The translations under genes were made by a program, and so were the position numbers. A model generated the notes under the pieces. It had not been told where the DNA came from. It worked only from the letters and a program-made list of their open reading frames with translations, and searched no databases. From the NCBI GenBank assembly GCA_017619295.1, contig JAFZSQ010000015.1, forward strand, positions 1 to 46,479: a stretch of 46,479 bases of DNA, given 5' to 3'. Shown here in pieces: positions 24,051 to 32,341 of the stretch; position 1 is the stretch's first letter; each line of letters starts with the position of its first letter. The stretch is from Lachnospiraceae bacterium (lineage in GTDB: Bacteria; Bacillota; Clostridia; Lachnospirales; Lachnospiraceae).

Positions 24051-25199
24051 ATGATGAAAGAAGCTATGTTAAATGTTTTTCCCAAAGATCATACTATAGT
24101 AATGCTCCCCGGCTTTTGTGATGTACATGTGCATTTTCGTGAGCCGGGATTTTCTTATAAGGAGACCATCCTTACGGGCTCCAGGGCGGCGGCGAGAGGT
24201 GGCTACACCACGGTTTGCACTATGCCAAACCTTAACCCCGTTCCGGATTCAAGGGAAAACCTTGATATCCAGTTAAAGGCCATTAAGGAAGCGGGACTTA
24301 TTAATGTCATTCCCTACGGTTCCATTACTGTTAAGGAAGCGGGCAAGGAGCTTTCCGATATGGAAGCCATAAAAGATGATGTTGTGGCTTTTTCCGATGA
24401 CGGAAAGGGAATTCAGGATGAGGACATGATGAGAAAGGCCATGCTTAAAGCCAAAGAACTTGGCAAAATCATCGTGGCCCACTGTGAGGTAAATGATTTA
24501 CTGCACGGCGGCTATATCCATGACGGCATCTATGCCAAGGAACATGGGCATAAAGGAATCTGCTCTGAAAGTGAGTGGAAGGAAATTGAAAGAGACGTAA
24601 GACTTGCCAAGGAAACAGGCTGTGCATATCATGTATGCCACATCTCCACAAAGGAAAGCGTTGATATTATAAGAAAAGCAAAGGCTGAGGGAGTTGATGT
24701 GACCTGCGAAACAGGACCTCACTACCTTGTTATGGACGAGAATGACTTACAGGAAGACGGCCGTTTCAAAATGAACCCGCCCCTCAGAAGCAGGGAAGAC
24801 AGAGCAGCTCTTATCGAAGGCATCAAGGACGGCACCATTGATATGATTGCCACCGACCACGCTCCTCACTCTGCGGAAGAGAAATCCAAGGGACTTGCAG
24901 GAAGCGCTTTCGGAATAGTTGGTCTTGAAACTGCATTTCCTCTTCTTTACACCAAGCTGGTAAAGGAGGGCATCATAACCCTTGATAAGCTGACAAAGCT
25001 TCTGGTGTTCAATCCCATGGAACGCTTCGGAATAAAGGAAGGTCACGACTTCTCCATCTGGGATCTGGATGAGAAGTTTACGGTTAATCCCGATGACTTC
25101 GTCTCAATGGGCAAGGCTACACCTTTTGAAGGCTGGGAATTGTATGGCGTAAATAAAATGACGGTTTGTAACAGCAAAGTTGTTTATTCGAATATGTAA
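24051..25199 (+). CDS. pyrC: Dihydroorotase
   Basis: It catalyses the reversible cyclisation of carbamoyl aspartate to dihydroorotate. The 382-residue protein shows the metal motif DVHVHFREPG near residue 25, CTMPNLNPVPDS for substrate binding, AHCEVND, CHISTKES and the catalytic Asp in IATDHAPHSAEEK. The N-terminal beta domain of longer dihydroorotases is short here, as in other Clostridia. GGAAAGG lies upstream; ATG 24051 or 24054 may be used. Its first 35 codons include a CCCGGC/GCCGGG hairpin that matches the attenuator in front of pyrK, so coding and regulation overlap. Confidence 0.94.
   Translation: MMKEAMLNVFPKDHTIVMLPGFCDVHVHFREPGFSYKETILTGSRAAARGGYTTVCTMPNLNPVPDSRENLDIQLKAIKEAGLINVIPYGSITVKEAGKELSDMEAIKDDVVAFSDDGKGIQDEDMMRKAMLKAKELGKIIVAHCEVNDLLHGGYIHDGIYAKEHGHKGICSESEWKEIERDVRLAKETGCAYHVCHISTKESVDIIRKAKAEGVDVTCETGPHYLVMDENDLQEDGRFKMNPPLRSREDRAALIEGIKDGTIDMIATDHAPHSAEEKSKGLAGSAFGIVGLETAFPLLYTKLVKEGIITLDKLTKLLVFNPMERFGIKEGHDFSIWDLDEKFTVNPDDFVSMGKATPFEGWELYGVNKMTVCNSKVVYSNM
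24108..24155 (+). promoter_or_regulatory. Terminator-like hairpin inside the pyrC coding region
   Basis: CCCGGC (24108-24113) and GCCGGG (24143-24148) flank a 29-nt loop holding ATGTACAT, followed by ATTTTCTT. It is 57 nt after the ATG, against 56 nt for the matching pyrK attenuator. ATACTATAG is 40 nt after the ATG in both. The stem encodes part of LPGF and REPG of the enzyme. Confidence 0.5.
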
Positions 25200-25207
25200 T
25201 CAATGTG

Positions 25208-25237
25208 AAAGCGGGGTGCAACAGCACCCCGCTTTTT
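25208..25237 (+). terminator. Terminator after pyrC
   Basis: A 12-bp perfect stem AAAGCGGGGTGC (25208-25219) with GCACCCCGCTTT (25224-25235), 4-nt loop, then T. It separates pyrC from pyrK-I. Confidence 0.92.
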
Positions 25238-25261
25238 AACCATTTACATTCAGATTCCCCC

Positions 25262-25290
25262 TTGCCACATCCTTTCCTATGTGGTAGTAT
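25262..25290 (+). promoter_or_regulatory. Promoter of pyrK-D-F-E-B-I
   Basis: TTGCCA (25262-25267), 17-nt spacer, TAGTAT (25285-25290) inside TATGTGGTAGTATATCT, the same box as at pyrC. Downstream, CGATA (25320-25324)/TATCG (25331-25335) and GGAAAGGT are also shared. Confidence 0.75.
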
Positions 25291-25349
25291 ATCTAATCAG
25301 AACAGGTAAATCTTTAATGCGATACAGAGATATCGGAAAGGTTGACAGT

Positions 25350-25418
25350 ATGAGAAGATTAAGATTTTACAAACGAATTCTACAGAATAATACTATAGAT
25401 TTTTACCCGGCTTATTAA
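25350..25418 (+). CDS. Putative 22-residue leader peptide of the pyr operon
   Basis: The ATG follows ATCGGAAAGG by about 10 nt. The peptide begins MRRLRFYKRILQ and ends TIDFYPAY, with stop TAA at 25416-25418 placed inside the terminator hairpin just after its 5' arm. Many codons are U-rich (TTT, TAC, ATT, TAT). The PAY end aligns with PGF of PyrC at the same distance from the ATG. Its position suggests that a ribosome reaching the stop codon would block the terminator. Translation is not proven. Confidence 0.65.
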   Translation: MRRLRFYKRILQNNTIDFYPAY

Positions 25419-25448
25419 TGTATTTTACATTTAATGGCCGGGTTTTTT
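25405..25448 (+). terminator. Attenuator in the pyrK leader
   Basis: ACCCGGC (25405-25411) pairs with GCCGGGT (25437-25443). The loop has a second stem AATGTA (25417-25422)/TACATT (25426-25431). Six T residues follow (25443-25448). It overlaps the leader peptide stop and lies 28 nt before pyrK, as in ribosome-coupled attenuation such as E. coli pyrBI. No PyrR-type binding loop is recognised. Confidence 0.85.
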
Positions 25449-25475
25449 ATGGCAAACAGTAAAAAGGAATGCAAG

Positions 25476-26210
25476 ATGAAAGATGTTATGTTAACCGTTG
25501 AGGGAAACAAGGCCCTCACCAAAGATGTATATAAGATGACGCTGTACGGAGACTGCAGCGACATAACCGCTCCGGGACAGTTCATTAATATAAAGATTGA
25601 TGGCTTGTATTTAAGACGTCCAATTTCAGTATGCGATATGAACTGGAATGAACTTACCATTATATATAAGGTAGTCGGTAAGGGAACAGAAGCCTTAAGC
25701 AAGATGGTTAAGGGCATGGAGATTCAGGCTCTGACAGGCTTAGGAAACGGATACGATATGGCCGATGCGGGAGATAAGCCTTTGCTTATCGGCGGTGGTG
25801 TCGGAGTTCCTCCCCTTTATAATCTGGCAAGACTTCTTATTGAAAAGAAAGTTAAACCTACGGTTATTCTCGGCTTTAACAAAAAGGACGAAATCTTCTA
25901 TAAAAAGGAATTTGAGAAACTTGGCTGTGAGGTAAGAGTAACAACCGTTGACGGAAGCGAAGGAACAAAGGGTTTTGTGACCGACGCTTTTCCTGAAGAC
26001 TACACTTATACCTACTGCTGCGGTCCCGAGCCCATGCTTAAGGCGGTATATAAAACCGCAAAAACAAGTGGCCAGTACTCATTCGAAGAGAGAATGGGTT
26101 GCGGCTTTGGCGCATGTATGGGATGCAGCTGCAAGACCATAACAGGATACAAGAGAATCTGCAAGGACGGCCCTGTCCTTAGGAAGGAGGAAATCTTATG
26201 GGAAGATTAA
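25476..26210 (+). CDS. pyrK: Dihydroorotate dehydrogenase electron transfer subunit
   Basis: PyrK passes electrons from dihydroorotate oxidation, via FAD and a [2Fe-2S] cluster, to NAD+. The 244-residue protein shows the FAD-binding RRPISVCD near residue 48, the nucleotide-binding LLIGGGVGVPPLYNLARLL, YCCGPEPML and the cluster cysteines in GCGFGACMGCSCKT with a fourth in RICKDGPV. The ATG at 25476 is chosen for AAGGA 7 nt upstream; in-frame ATGs at 25434 and 25449 lie in or next to the attenuator hairpin. It overlaps pyrD by 13 nt. Confidence 0.94.
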   Translation: MKDVMLTVEGNKALTKDVYKMTLYGDCSDITAPGQFINIKIDGLYLRRPISVCDMNWNELTIIYKVVGKGTEALSKMVKGMEIQALTGLGNGYDMADAGDKPLLIGGGVGVPPLYNLARLLIEKKVKPTVILGFNKKDEIFYKKEFEKLGCEVRVTTVDGSEGTKGFVTDAFPEDYTYTYCCGPEPMLKAVYKTAKTSGQYSFEERMGCGFGACMGCSCKTITGYKRICKDGPVLRKEEILWED

Positions 26211-27109
26211 GCGTTAACCTTTGCGGAATCGAACTTGATAACCCTGTGATTCCTGCCTCCGGGACTTTCGGCTACGGCTATGAGTTTGCAGATTACTATG
26301 ACATAAACTGCCTCGGAACCTTCTCTTTTAAGGGAACCACCAAAGAGCCTCACTTCGGAAATCCCACACCAAGGATTGCTGAGTGTACCAATGGACTTAT
26401 CAATTCCATCGGCCTTCAGAATCCCGGAGTTGATAAGGTTATTTCCGAGGAACTTCCGAAGCTTAAGAAATGTTTTAAAAAGCCGGTTATGGCCAACGTA
26501 AGTGGCTTTGCAGTAGAGGATTTCGCTTTTACCTGCGAGAAATTAGATAAAGAAGAGCAGGTTGGATGGCTTGAAGTAAATGTAAGCTGCCCCAACGTTC
26601 ACGGCGGCGGAATGGCCTTCGGAACCAATGCGGAAACGGCGGCAAGCGTTGTAAGTGCGGTTAAAAAAGTCACCAAGAAGCCCGTAATCATCAAGCTTTC
26701 ACCCAATGTTACAGACATCGTAACCATTGCAAAAGCCTGTGAGGCAGCGGGAGCAGACGGCATCAGCCTTATAAATACACTTCTTGGAATGAGAATTAAT
26801 CTTAAAACCAGAAAGCCCGTGGTAGCCAACAAGATGGGCGGTTTTTCAGGCCCCGCCATTTTCCCTGTGGCTGTAAGAATGGTTTACCAGGTTGCAAATG
26901 CAGTTAAGGTGCCGGTTGTTGGCATGGGTGGCGTTAGCTCAGCCGAGGACGTAATCGAGATGATGCTTTCGGGAGCCACCGCAGTTGAAGTGGGAGCCGC
27001 AAACCTTGTGGATCCCCTGGCAAGTAAGAAGATTATTGAAGACCTGCCCAAAACCCTTGATAAGTACGGAATAGATAACATAAAAGACATTATAGGAGGC
27101 GTTAATTAA
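26198..27109 (+). CDS. pyrD: Dihydroorotate dehydrogenase catalytic subunit (class 1B)
   Basis: This FMN enzyme oxidises dihydroorotate to orotate and forms a PyrD2K2 heterotetramer with PyrK. The 303-residue protein shows [17 protein letters not shown] near the N-terminus, [13 protein letters not shown], the catalytic Cys in [24 protein letters not shown] and the FMN phosphate loop [26 protein letters not shown] precedes the ATG, which lies within pyrK. It overlaps pyrF by one base (TAATG). Confidence 0.96.
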   Translation: MGRLSVNLCGIELDNPVIPASGTFGYGYEFADYYDINCLGTFSFKGTTKEPHFGNPTPRIAECTNGLINSIGLQNPGVDKVISEELPKLKKCFKKPVMANVSGFAVEDFAFTCEKLDKEEQVGWLEVNVSCPNVHGGGMAFGTNAETAASVVSAVKKVTKKPVIIKLSPNVTDIVTIAKACEAAGADGISLINTLLGMRINLKTRKPVVANKMGGFSGPAIFPVAVRMVYQVANAVKVPVVGMGGVSSAEDVIEMMLSGATAVEVGAANLVDPLASKKIIEDLPKTLDKYGIDNIKDIIGGVN

Positions 27110-27807
27110 TGGGAAGAGACGTAATTGTAGCCTGCGATTTTGCCAGCGCTGAAGACACATTTAAGTTCCTTGACAAATTTACAGGCAGAAAGCCTTTTGT
27201 AAAAATCGGAATGGAGCTCTACTATGCGGAGGGACCTTCCATAGTTAGAGAGATTAAGAAGAGAGGTCATAAGATTTTCCTTGATCTTAAACTTCACGAT
27301 ATTCCAAATACCGTAAAGAAAGCCATGTCCGTTCTTTCACACTTGGACGTTGATATCTGTAACCTCCATGCGGCAGGAACCACAGCCATGATGCAGGCTG
27401 CACTTGAGGGACTTACAAGAGAAGACGGCACAAGACCTCTTCTTATTGCAGTAACCCAGCTTACTTCAACAGACCAGGAAGCAATGGAGAGAGATCTCCT
27501 TATAAATAAACCAATCGATGAGGTTGTTATGCACTACGCCCTTACCGCCAAGAATGCAGGACTTGACGGTGTAGTTTGCTCACCCCTTGAGGCTGGCAAG
27601 GTACATGATACTTGCGGCAAGAATTTCCTTACAGTAACCCCCGGAATCAGATTTGCGGATGGGGACAAGGGAGATCAGAAGAGAGTAATGACACCTGCCG
27701 ATGCCAAGGAAATCGGTTCAGACTATATAGTAGTGGGAAGACCCATTACAGCCGCAGAGGATCCCGTAGCTGCATATGAAAGATGCATCAGGGAATTCTG
27801 CGATTAA
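27109..27807 (+). CDS. pyrF: Orotidine 5'-phosphate decarboxylase
   Basis: It converts OMP to UMP, the last step of the pathway. The 232-residue barrel protein has the catalytic motif [13 protein letters not shown] near residues 58-70, [13 protein letters not shown] and the phosphate-binding end [20 protein letters not shown] overlap with pyrD and an AGGAGG in the end of pyrD indicate coupled translation. Confidence 0.96.
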   Translation: MGRDVIVACDFASAEDTFKFLDKFTGRKPFVKIGMELYYAEGPSIVREIKKRGHKIFLDLKLHDIPNTVKKAMSVLSHLDVDICNLHAAGTTAMMQAALEGLTREDGTRPLLIAVTQLTSTDQEAMERDLLINKPIDEVVMHYALTAKNAGLDGVVCSPLEAGKVHDTCGKNFLTVTPGIRFADGDKGDQKRVMTPADAKEIGSDYIVVGRPITAAEDPVAAYERCIREFCD

Positions 27808-27828
27808 GCCAAACTTAAGGAGTACGAA

Positions 27829-28464
27829 ATGGAATTAAAAGAACAGATTGCAAAAGACTTACTTAAAATCAAAGCGGTTTTCTTCAGACCCGACGAGCCC
27901 TTTACCTGGGCCAGCGGAATCAAGAGCCCCGTTTATTGCGACAACCGTTTAACCCTCACAGCTCCCGAAGTAAGAGATGATGTGGAGAACGGTCTTGTAA
28001 CACTTATCAAAGAAAACTATCCCGATGCCGAGGTTCTCATGGGAACATCCACAGCAGGTATCGCTCACGCAGCCATCTGCGGACACATTTTAAAAATGCC
28101 CATGGGCTACGTAAGAAGCGGTGCAAAGGATCACGGCAGAGGAAACCAGATTGAGGGTAAACTCGAAAAGGGCCAGAAGGTTGTAGTTGTGGAAGATTTA
28201 ATCTCCACAGGCGGAAGCGTTATCGAGGTTGTAAATGTACTTAGAGAGGCCGGCGCCGAGGTTCTCGGAGTTGTATCCATCTTCACCTACGGCATGAAGA
28301 AGGGCCTTGAGAGACTTGAGGAAGCCAATGTTAAAAACATCTCCCTCACAAACTTCGATTGCATTGCGGAGGTTGCAGCCAAGGAAGGTTATATTGCCGA
28401 AGCTGATATAGAAAGACTCATCGCCTTCAGAAACAACCCTTCAGATGAGAGCTGGATTAAATAA
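27829..28464 (+). CDS. pyrE: Orotate phosphoribosyltransferase
   Basis: It joins orotate and PRPP to give OMP. The 211-residue protein has [41 protein letters not shown] (catalytic flexible loop) and the PRPP motif [14 protein letters not shown] near residue 120. AAGGAG lies 6 nt before the ATG. It follows pyrF by 21 bp and is 10 bp before pyrB. Confidence 0.96.
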   Translation: MELKEQIAKDLLKIKAVFFRPDEPFTWASGIKSPVYCDNRLTLTAPEVRDDVENGLVTLIKENYPDAEVLMGTSTAGIAHAAICGHILKMPMGYVRSGAKDHGRGNQIEGKLEKGQKVVVVEDLISTGGSVIEVVNVLREAGAEVLGVVSIFTYGMKKGLERLEEANVKNISLTNFDCIAEVAAKEGYIAEADIERLIAFRNNPSDESWIK

Positions 28465-28474
28465 GGAGATTAAA

Positions 28475-29398
28475 ATGAGAAGCGTAATCGACATTGTTGA
28501 TTTAAGCACAGAAGAGCTTGACGATTTAATCAAAGTCGCAAGAGACATTATCGCCAATCCCGACAAGTATGCTCACGTTTGTGACAGAAAGAAGCTGGCA
28601 ACCTTATTCTTTGAGCCTTCAACCAGAACAAGGTTAAGCTTTGAAGCTGCAATGTATGAACTTGGTGGACATGTAATCTCAGTTCCCGATGCAGGTTCAT
28701 CCTCAGCATCAAAAGGCGAGAGCGTATCCGATACCGCAAGAGTTGTAAGCTGCTATGCCGACATCATTGCAATGCGCCATCCCAAGGAAGGTGCAGCCTT
28801 TGTAGCAGCAAGCAAGGCAACGGTTCCCGTAATCAACGCAGGTGACGGCGGACACTGCCACCCCACACAGACTCTTGCAGACTTGCTTACAATTGAACTT
28901 GAGAAGAACCGCCTCGGAAACTTAACCGTAGGTTTCTGCGGAGACCTTAAATTCGGTCGTACGGTTCACTCCCTTATAAATGCCCTTTCAAGATACGAAG
29001 GAAACAAGTTCGTTCTTATCTCCCCTGAGGAGTTGAAGCTTCCTTCCTATGTTAAAAAGGACGCCATCAAGTCAAAGGGAATCCCCTACGAGCAGACCAC
29101 CAATCTTGAGGAGGCAATGCCTAAGCTTGATATCCTCTACATGACAAGAGTTCAGAGAGAGAGATTCTTCAACGAAGAGGATTACTTAAGACTGAAAGAC
29201 AGCTACATCTTAACTCCCGAGAAATTAAGAAAGGCAAAACCTGACCTGGCAATCCTTCATCCCCTTCCCAGAGTTAATGAGATATCCGTGGCAGTGGATG
29301 ATGACCCCAGAGCATGTTACTTCAAGCAGGTTGAGAACGGCAAATACATGAGAATGGCTCTCATTCTTAAATTGTTAAAGGAGGCAGGTACTTTATGA
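28475..29398 (+). CDS. pyrB: Aspartate carbamoyltransferase catalytic chain
   Basis: It condenses carbamoyl phosphate and aspartate, the committed step. The 307-residue protein shows the carbamoyl-phosphate loop [13 protein letters not shown] near residue 48, [27 protein letters not shown] and [11 protein letters not shown]. The ATG at 28475 fits AAGGAGAT. The stop overlaps the start of pyrI (ATGA), so catalytic and regulatory chains are made together. Carbamoyl phosphate synthase genes are not in this window. Confidence 0.96.
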   Translation: MRSVIDIVDLSTEELDDLIKVARDIIANPDKYAHVCDRKKLATLFFEPSTRTRLSFEAAMYELGGHVISVPDAGSSSASKGESVSDTARVVSCYADIIAMRHPKEGAAFVAASKATVPVINAGDGGHCHPTQTLADLLTIELEKNRLGNLTVGFCGDLKFGRTVHSLINALSRYEGNKFVLISPEELKLPSYVKKDAIKSKGIPYEQTTNLEEAMPKLDILYMTRVQRERFFNEEDYLRLKDSYILTPEKLRKAKPDLAILHPLPRVNEISVAVDDDPRACYFKQVENGKYMRMALILKLLKEAGTL

Positions 29399-29817
29399 AT
29401 ATAGATTCAATTCATAACGGTGTGGTAATCGATCATATAACTGCAGGACATTGCTTCGACCTTTACGAGATGCTTCATTTGGGAGAACTTGATTATCCCG
29501 TGGCTCTTATTAAGAACGTAGAGAGTAAGAAAATGGGCCGCAAGGACATCATCAAAGTCGATGCGGACATCGAGTTAAACCTTGATGTTATAGGTTACGC
29601 AGAGCCCGGTGCCACGGTAAACATCATCAAGGATGAAAAGCTGGTTGAGAAGAAGGTCCTGGAGCTTCCCGAGAAGCTTACAAACGTAATTAAGTGCAAA
29701 AATCCCAGATGTATCACATCAACAGAGCAGGAGCTTCCCCACATCTTTAAACTCACCGACAGGGAGAACAAGGTTTACAGATGTGCCTACTGTGAGACAA
29801 AAGCACAGGAAAATTAA
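29395..29817 (+). CDS. pyrI: Aspartate carbamoyltransferase regulatory chain
   Basis: PyrI binds the allosteric nucleotides CTP, UTP and ATP and holds PyrB trimers in the holoenzyme. The 140-residue protein has the N-terminal allosteric domain ([19 protein letters not shown], then [12 protein letters not shown]-like segment) and the zinc domain with four cysteines, CKNPRC and CAYC near residues 103-135. Its presence implies feedback control at the enzyme level on top of the leader-level control of the operon. It is the last pyr gene. Confidence 0.95.
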   Translation: MNIDSIHNGVVIDHITAGHCFDLYEMLHLGELDYPVALIKNVESKKMGRKDIIKVDADIELNLDVIGYAEPGATVNIIKDEKLVEKKVLELPEKLTNVIKCKNPRCITSTEQELPHIFKLTDRENKVYRCAYCETKAQEN

Positions 29818-29878
29818 GCAATATTTAACTTTTTTGTTCATTTTATTTATGGAAACCTTTAAAATAATATGTTATTAT

Positions 29879-29908
29879 ACCTTCGGCGTAAAAGCCGGAG
29901 GTTTTTTT
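29879..29908 (+). terminator. Terminator of the pyr operon, with the next gene's ribosome binding site in its 3' arm
   Basis: ACCTTCGGC (29879-29887) pairs with GCCGGAGGT (29894-29902), followed by seven T. GGAGG at 29897-29901 is the only ribosome binding site for the ATG at 29909. A possible -10 TATTAT (29873-29878) would place the transcript start inside the 5' arm. Confidence 0.85.
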
Positions 29909-32230
29909 ATGATTAAAAAGATATACTTAAAAGCGCTGCTTATTTACATGGCAGTATTCTTTGCGGTTATTACATATATGGAAGTGGCTGTAAGAATAAT
30001 CATGGACGGTAAGATTCAGGGTAGAAACCTTACATTTTTCCTGTTTGTCCCCGCCCTTTCTCTTTTCTTCTCCCTGCTTTCGGGGTTTGGAAAAGAACTT
30101 TTAAACAAGATTCTTTTACCCGTAGTAGTATTTGTAATAACGTTTTTCTACATTGCACAAACAATATATTTTAAAAACTTCGGATCCCTCTTCTCCATCT
30201 CAATGGTGGGAATGGGAGGAGATGCCATCGGAAACTTCGGATGGGCATTGGTTGACACAATCAAGAAATCAATTGGAGCGGTAATCGTTCTTCTTATTCC
30301 CCTTGTTGTAGTCATCCTTCTTGAAGTATTTAAGGTGATTAAGGGCGAGAAGATATCCTGGCCCGTTCGTGGAGTGGCTTTACTTGCCGCTGTATTCCTT
30401 TGGACTATTGCTGTTTTAAGTCTCCCCATTTTCGGAAAGGGAAGACAGAGTGCCTATAACGCATACCATAACCCCATGTCCGACACAGACTCCACAGCCA
30501 ACAAGCTCGGAGCCATGACCACATCCCTTGTGGAGGCGGCTTCATACTACTTTGGCTTGAGACTTGAGGATGATACGGCACTTAAAAACGTAGATATCGA
30601 CGTGCTTTCATCTGAAACCGAGGAGAAAGAGGTTGAAATCGTTCCTCAGATTGACGAGAGATTCAACTTCACTCAGGTAGGTGATGCTGCAGTTGATGAG
30701 GACATTAAGGCTCTTTGCGATTACTTCAATGAAAAGAAGCCTACCTATACCAATGAATTTACAGGTAAGTTTGAGGGCTATAACCTTATTTATATCTGTG
30801 CCGAGGCCTTCTGGGAGTATGCGGTAAACGAGAAAGTTACCCCCACTCTTTATAAGATGGCCAACAACGGCATTGTTCTCAACAATTATTACAACTCCTT
30901 TAAGAACACCACAACAAACGGAGAGTACGCCTTCGTTACTTCCATTTGGCCCGATGTTTCAAGACTTGCGGACACCGGACGTGACGTAGGTTCCTTCCCT
31001 CAGTCCGCATCCAAGTACATGCCCTACGGTCTTGGAAAAATCTTCGAGGCCGACGGAGCTAAAACTTACGGATACCACAACTACTATAGTGAGTACTACA
31101 GAAGATGTCTCTCCTGGCCCAACATCGGATTTACCAATTGTAAGTTCATGGGCGAGGGCATGGAGTTTAGTACCGAGTGGCCTGCATCTGACCTTGAGAT
31201 GATGGAGCAGTCCATTCCCGATTACATAGATGATGACAGATTCATGGCCTACTACATGACCTTCAGCGGTCACGGCCCCTACACCAACGCCAACGTAATG
31301 TACAACAGAAACGTGGCTGAGGTTAAGGCGAGACTTGCCGATGAGCCTCCCATGGATGATGAGGCTTACGGATATCTTGCCGGAGAGCTTGAACTTGACA
31401 GAGCCATGGAGTACCTTCTTAACAAGCTTGAGGAGAAGGGTATCCTTGATAAAACTTTGATTGTCCTTGTAGGCGACCACTATCCCTACAACATCTCCGA
31501 GGCAGGAAGAGATTCCCTTGCGGGACACCCCGTGGATCCTTCCATTGAGAGATATCACTCAACCTGTATCATGTACAACGCAGGACTTAAGGAGCCCATC
31601 GTAAGCGATACTTACTGCTGTAACGTGGATATTTTCCCTACAGTCCTTAATCTCTTTGGAATCAAGTACGACTCAAGACTCCTGGCGGGAAGAGACATAT
31701 TCTCCAGCGGAGTTCACAGAGCCATGCTTTATAATAAGACCTTCCTTTCTGACATGGTAACCTACAACAACGAAACCGGTTCCGCAGTCTGGACTGAGAA
31801 AGCAGCCGACTGGTCAGATGAGAAGAAGGACCAGTATCTCGAGACCATGATCTCCCTTAACGAATCGGAGTACGCGGCCTCCATTAAGATGCTTAGCAAA
31901 AACTTCTACTTCTACTTATGGAGAAATTCGGCATTGATGACTCAGGAAGAAATTGATGCTGAGAATGACAGAGAGGCAAGAGTAAATGCCACGGCAGCAG
32001 AACTTCGTGCAATAGATGAGCAAAAAGCTGCAGAGGAAGCAGCAAGACTTGCGGCAGAACAGCAGGAAATGGTTCCCCTTCTTGATGAGAACGGAAACCA
32101 GGTTCTTGACGAAAACGGTGAGCCTGTTATGGTTCCTGTAGAGAATCCCGAACCCGCCCCCGAAGAAGGAGCGGTACCCGAGGAGGCTCCCGCAGAACCC
32201 GCCCCTGTAGAACCTGCACCTACAGAATAA
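29909..32230 (+). CDS. LTA synthase-family sulfatase-fold membrane protein
   Basis: These enzymes build or modify glycerol-phosphate polymers at the outer membrane face. The 773-residue protein has about five N-terminal membrane helices, then an extracellular alkaline-phosphatase-fold domain: YICAEAFWEYAVNEKVTPTL, the likely nucleophile Thr in FKNTTTNGEYAF, and VLVGDHYPYNIS with metal ligands Asp-His. ATG 29909 is chosen because GGAGG is 7 nt upstream, although longer in-frame starts exist in pyrI. The last 60 residues are Pro/Glu-rich with a LDENG repeat, likely a wall-spanning or disordered tail. Confidence 0.87.
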   Translation: MIKKIYLKALLIYMAVFFAVITYMEVAVRIIMDGKIQGRNLTFFLFVPALSLFFSLLSGFGKELLNKILLPVVVFVITFFYIAQTIYFKNFGSLFSISMVGMGGDAIGNFGWALVDTIKKSIGAVIVLLIPLVVVILLEVFKVIKGEKISWPVRGVALLAAVFLWTIAVLSLPIFGKGRQSAYNAYHNPMSDTDSTANKLGAMTTSLVEAASYYFGLRLEDDTALKNVDIDVLSSETEEKEVEIVPQIDERFNFTQVGDAAVDEDIKALCDYFNEKKPTYTNEFTGKFEGYNLIYICAEAFWEYAVNEKVTPTLYKMANNGIVLNNYYNSFKNTTTNGEYAFVTSIWPDVSRLADTGRDVGSFPQSASKYMPYGLGKIFEADGAKTYGYHNYYSEYYRRCLSWPNIGFTNCKFMGEGMEFSTEWPASDLEMMEQSIPDYIDDDRFMAYYMTFSGHGPYTNANVMYNRNVAEVKARLADEPPMDDEAYGYLAGELELDRAMEYLLNKLEEKGILDKTLIVLVGDHYPYNISEAGRDSLAGHPVDPSIERYHSTCIMYNAGLKEPIVSDTYCCNVDIFPTVLNLFGIKYDSRLLAGRDIFSSGVHRAMLYNKTFLSDMVTYNNETGSAVWTEKAADWSDEKKDQYLETMISLNESEYAASIKMLSKNFYFYLWRNSALMTQEEIDAENDREARVNATAAELRAIDEQKAAEEAARLAAEQQEMVPLLDENGNQVLDENGEPVMVPVENPEPAPEEGAVPEEAPAEPAPVEPAPTE

Positions 32231-32231
32231 T

Positions 32232-32290
32232 GTGCAATTGGGGACAGGCCCCAACTGCACCGTGCAATCGGGGACTGTCCCCGATTGCAC
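32232..32290. repeat. Tandem pair of 29-bp palindromes
   Basis: Units 32232-32260 and 32262-32290 are separated by 1 bp. Both start GTGCAAT and end TGCAC around a GGGGAC core. The second is a perfect palindrome of 14-bp arms around one central T; the first has a mismatch and a 5-nt centre. They lie between the sulfatase stop and a terminator. They look like dispersed extragenic palindromes of Clostridia; copy number elsewhere in the genome cannot be seen here. Confidence 0.8.
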
Positions 32291-32297
32291 CAAATAA

Positions 32298-32326
32298 AAA
32301 GGCGATTCCGATTTGGAATCGCCTTT
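32298..32326. terminator. Bidirectional terminator between the sulfatase gene and mecA
   Basis: AAAGGCGATTCC (32298-32309) pairs with GGAATCGCCTTT (32315-32326). The A tract upstream and TTT downstream let it serve convergent transcripts. Confidence 0.88.
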
Positions 32327-32341
32327 ATTGATTAAAGCTTA

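Noticed and set aside
25297-25448. PyrR-dependent antiterminator as in Bacillus
   Set aside because: I could not find the conserved PyrR binding loop; the leader peptide and hairpin layout fits ribosome-coupled attenuation better. A search with a PyrR model would settle it.
29783-29908. Sulfatase start inside pyrI
   Set aside because: The extra 42 residues overlap pyrI and the terminator and are not signal- or family-like, while ATG 29909 has GGAGG at the right distance.
30959-31558. 199-codon antisense frame inside the sulfatase gene
   Set aside because: It is opposite a clearly conserved catalytic domain, has no recognisable family and reflects codon bias of the sense strand.
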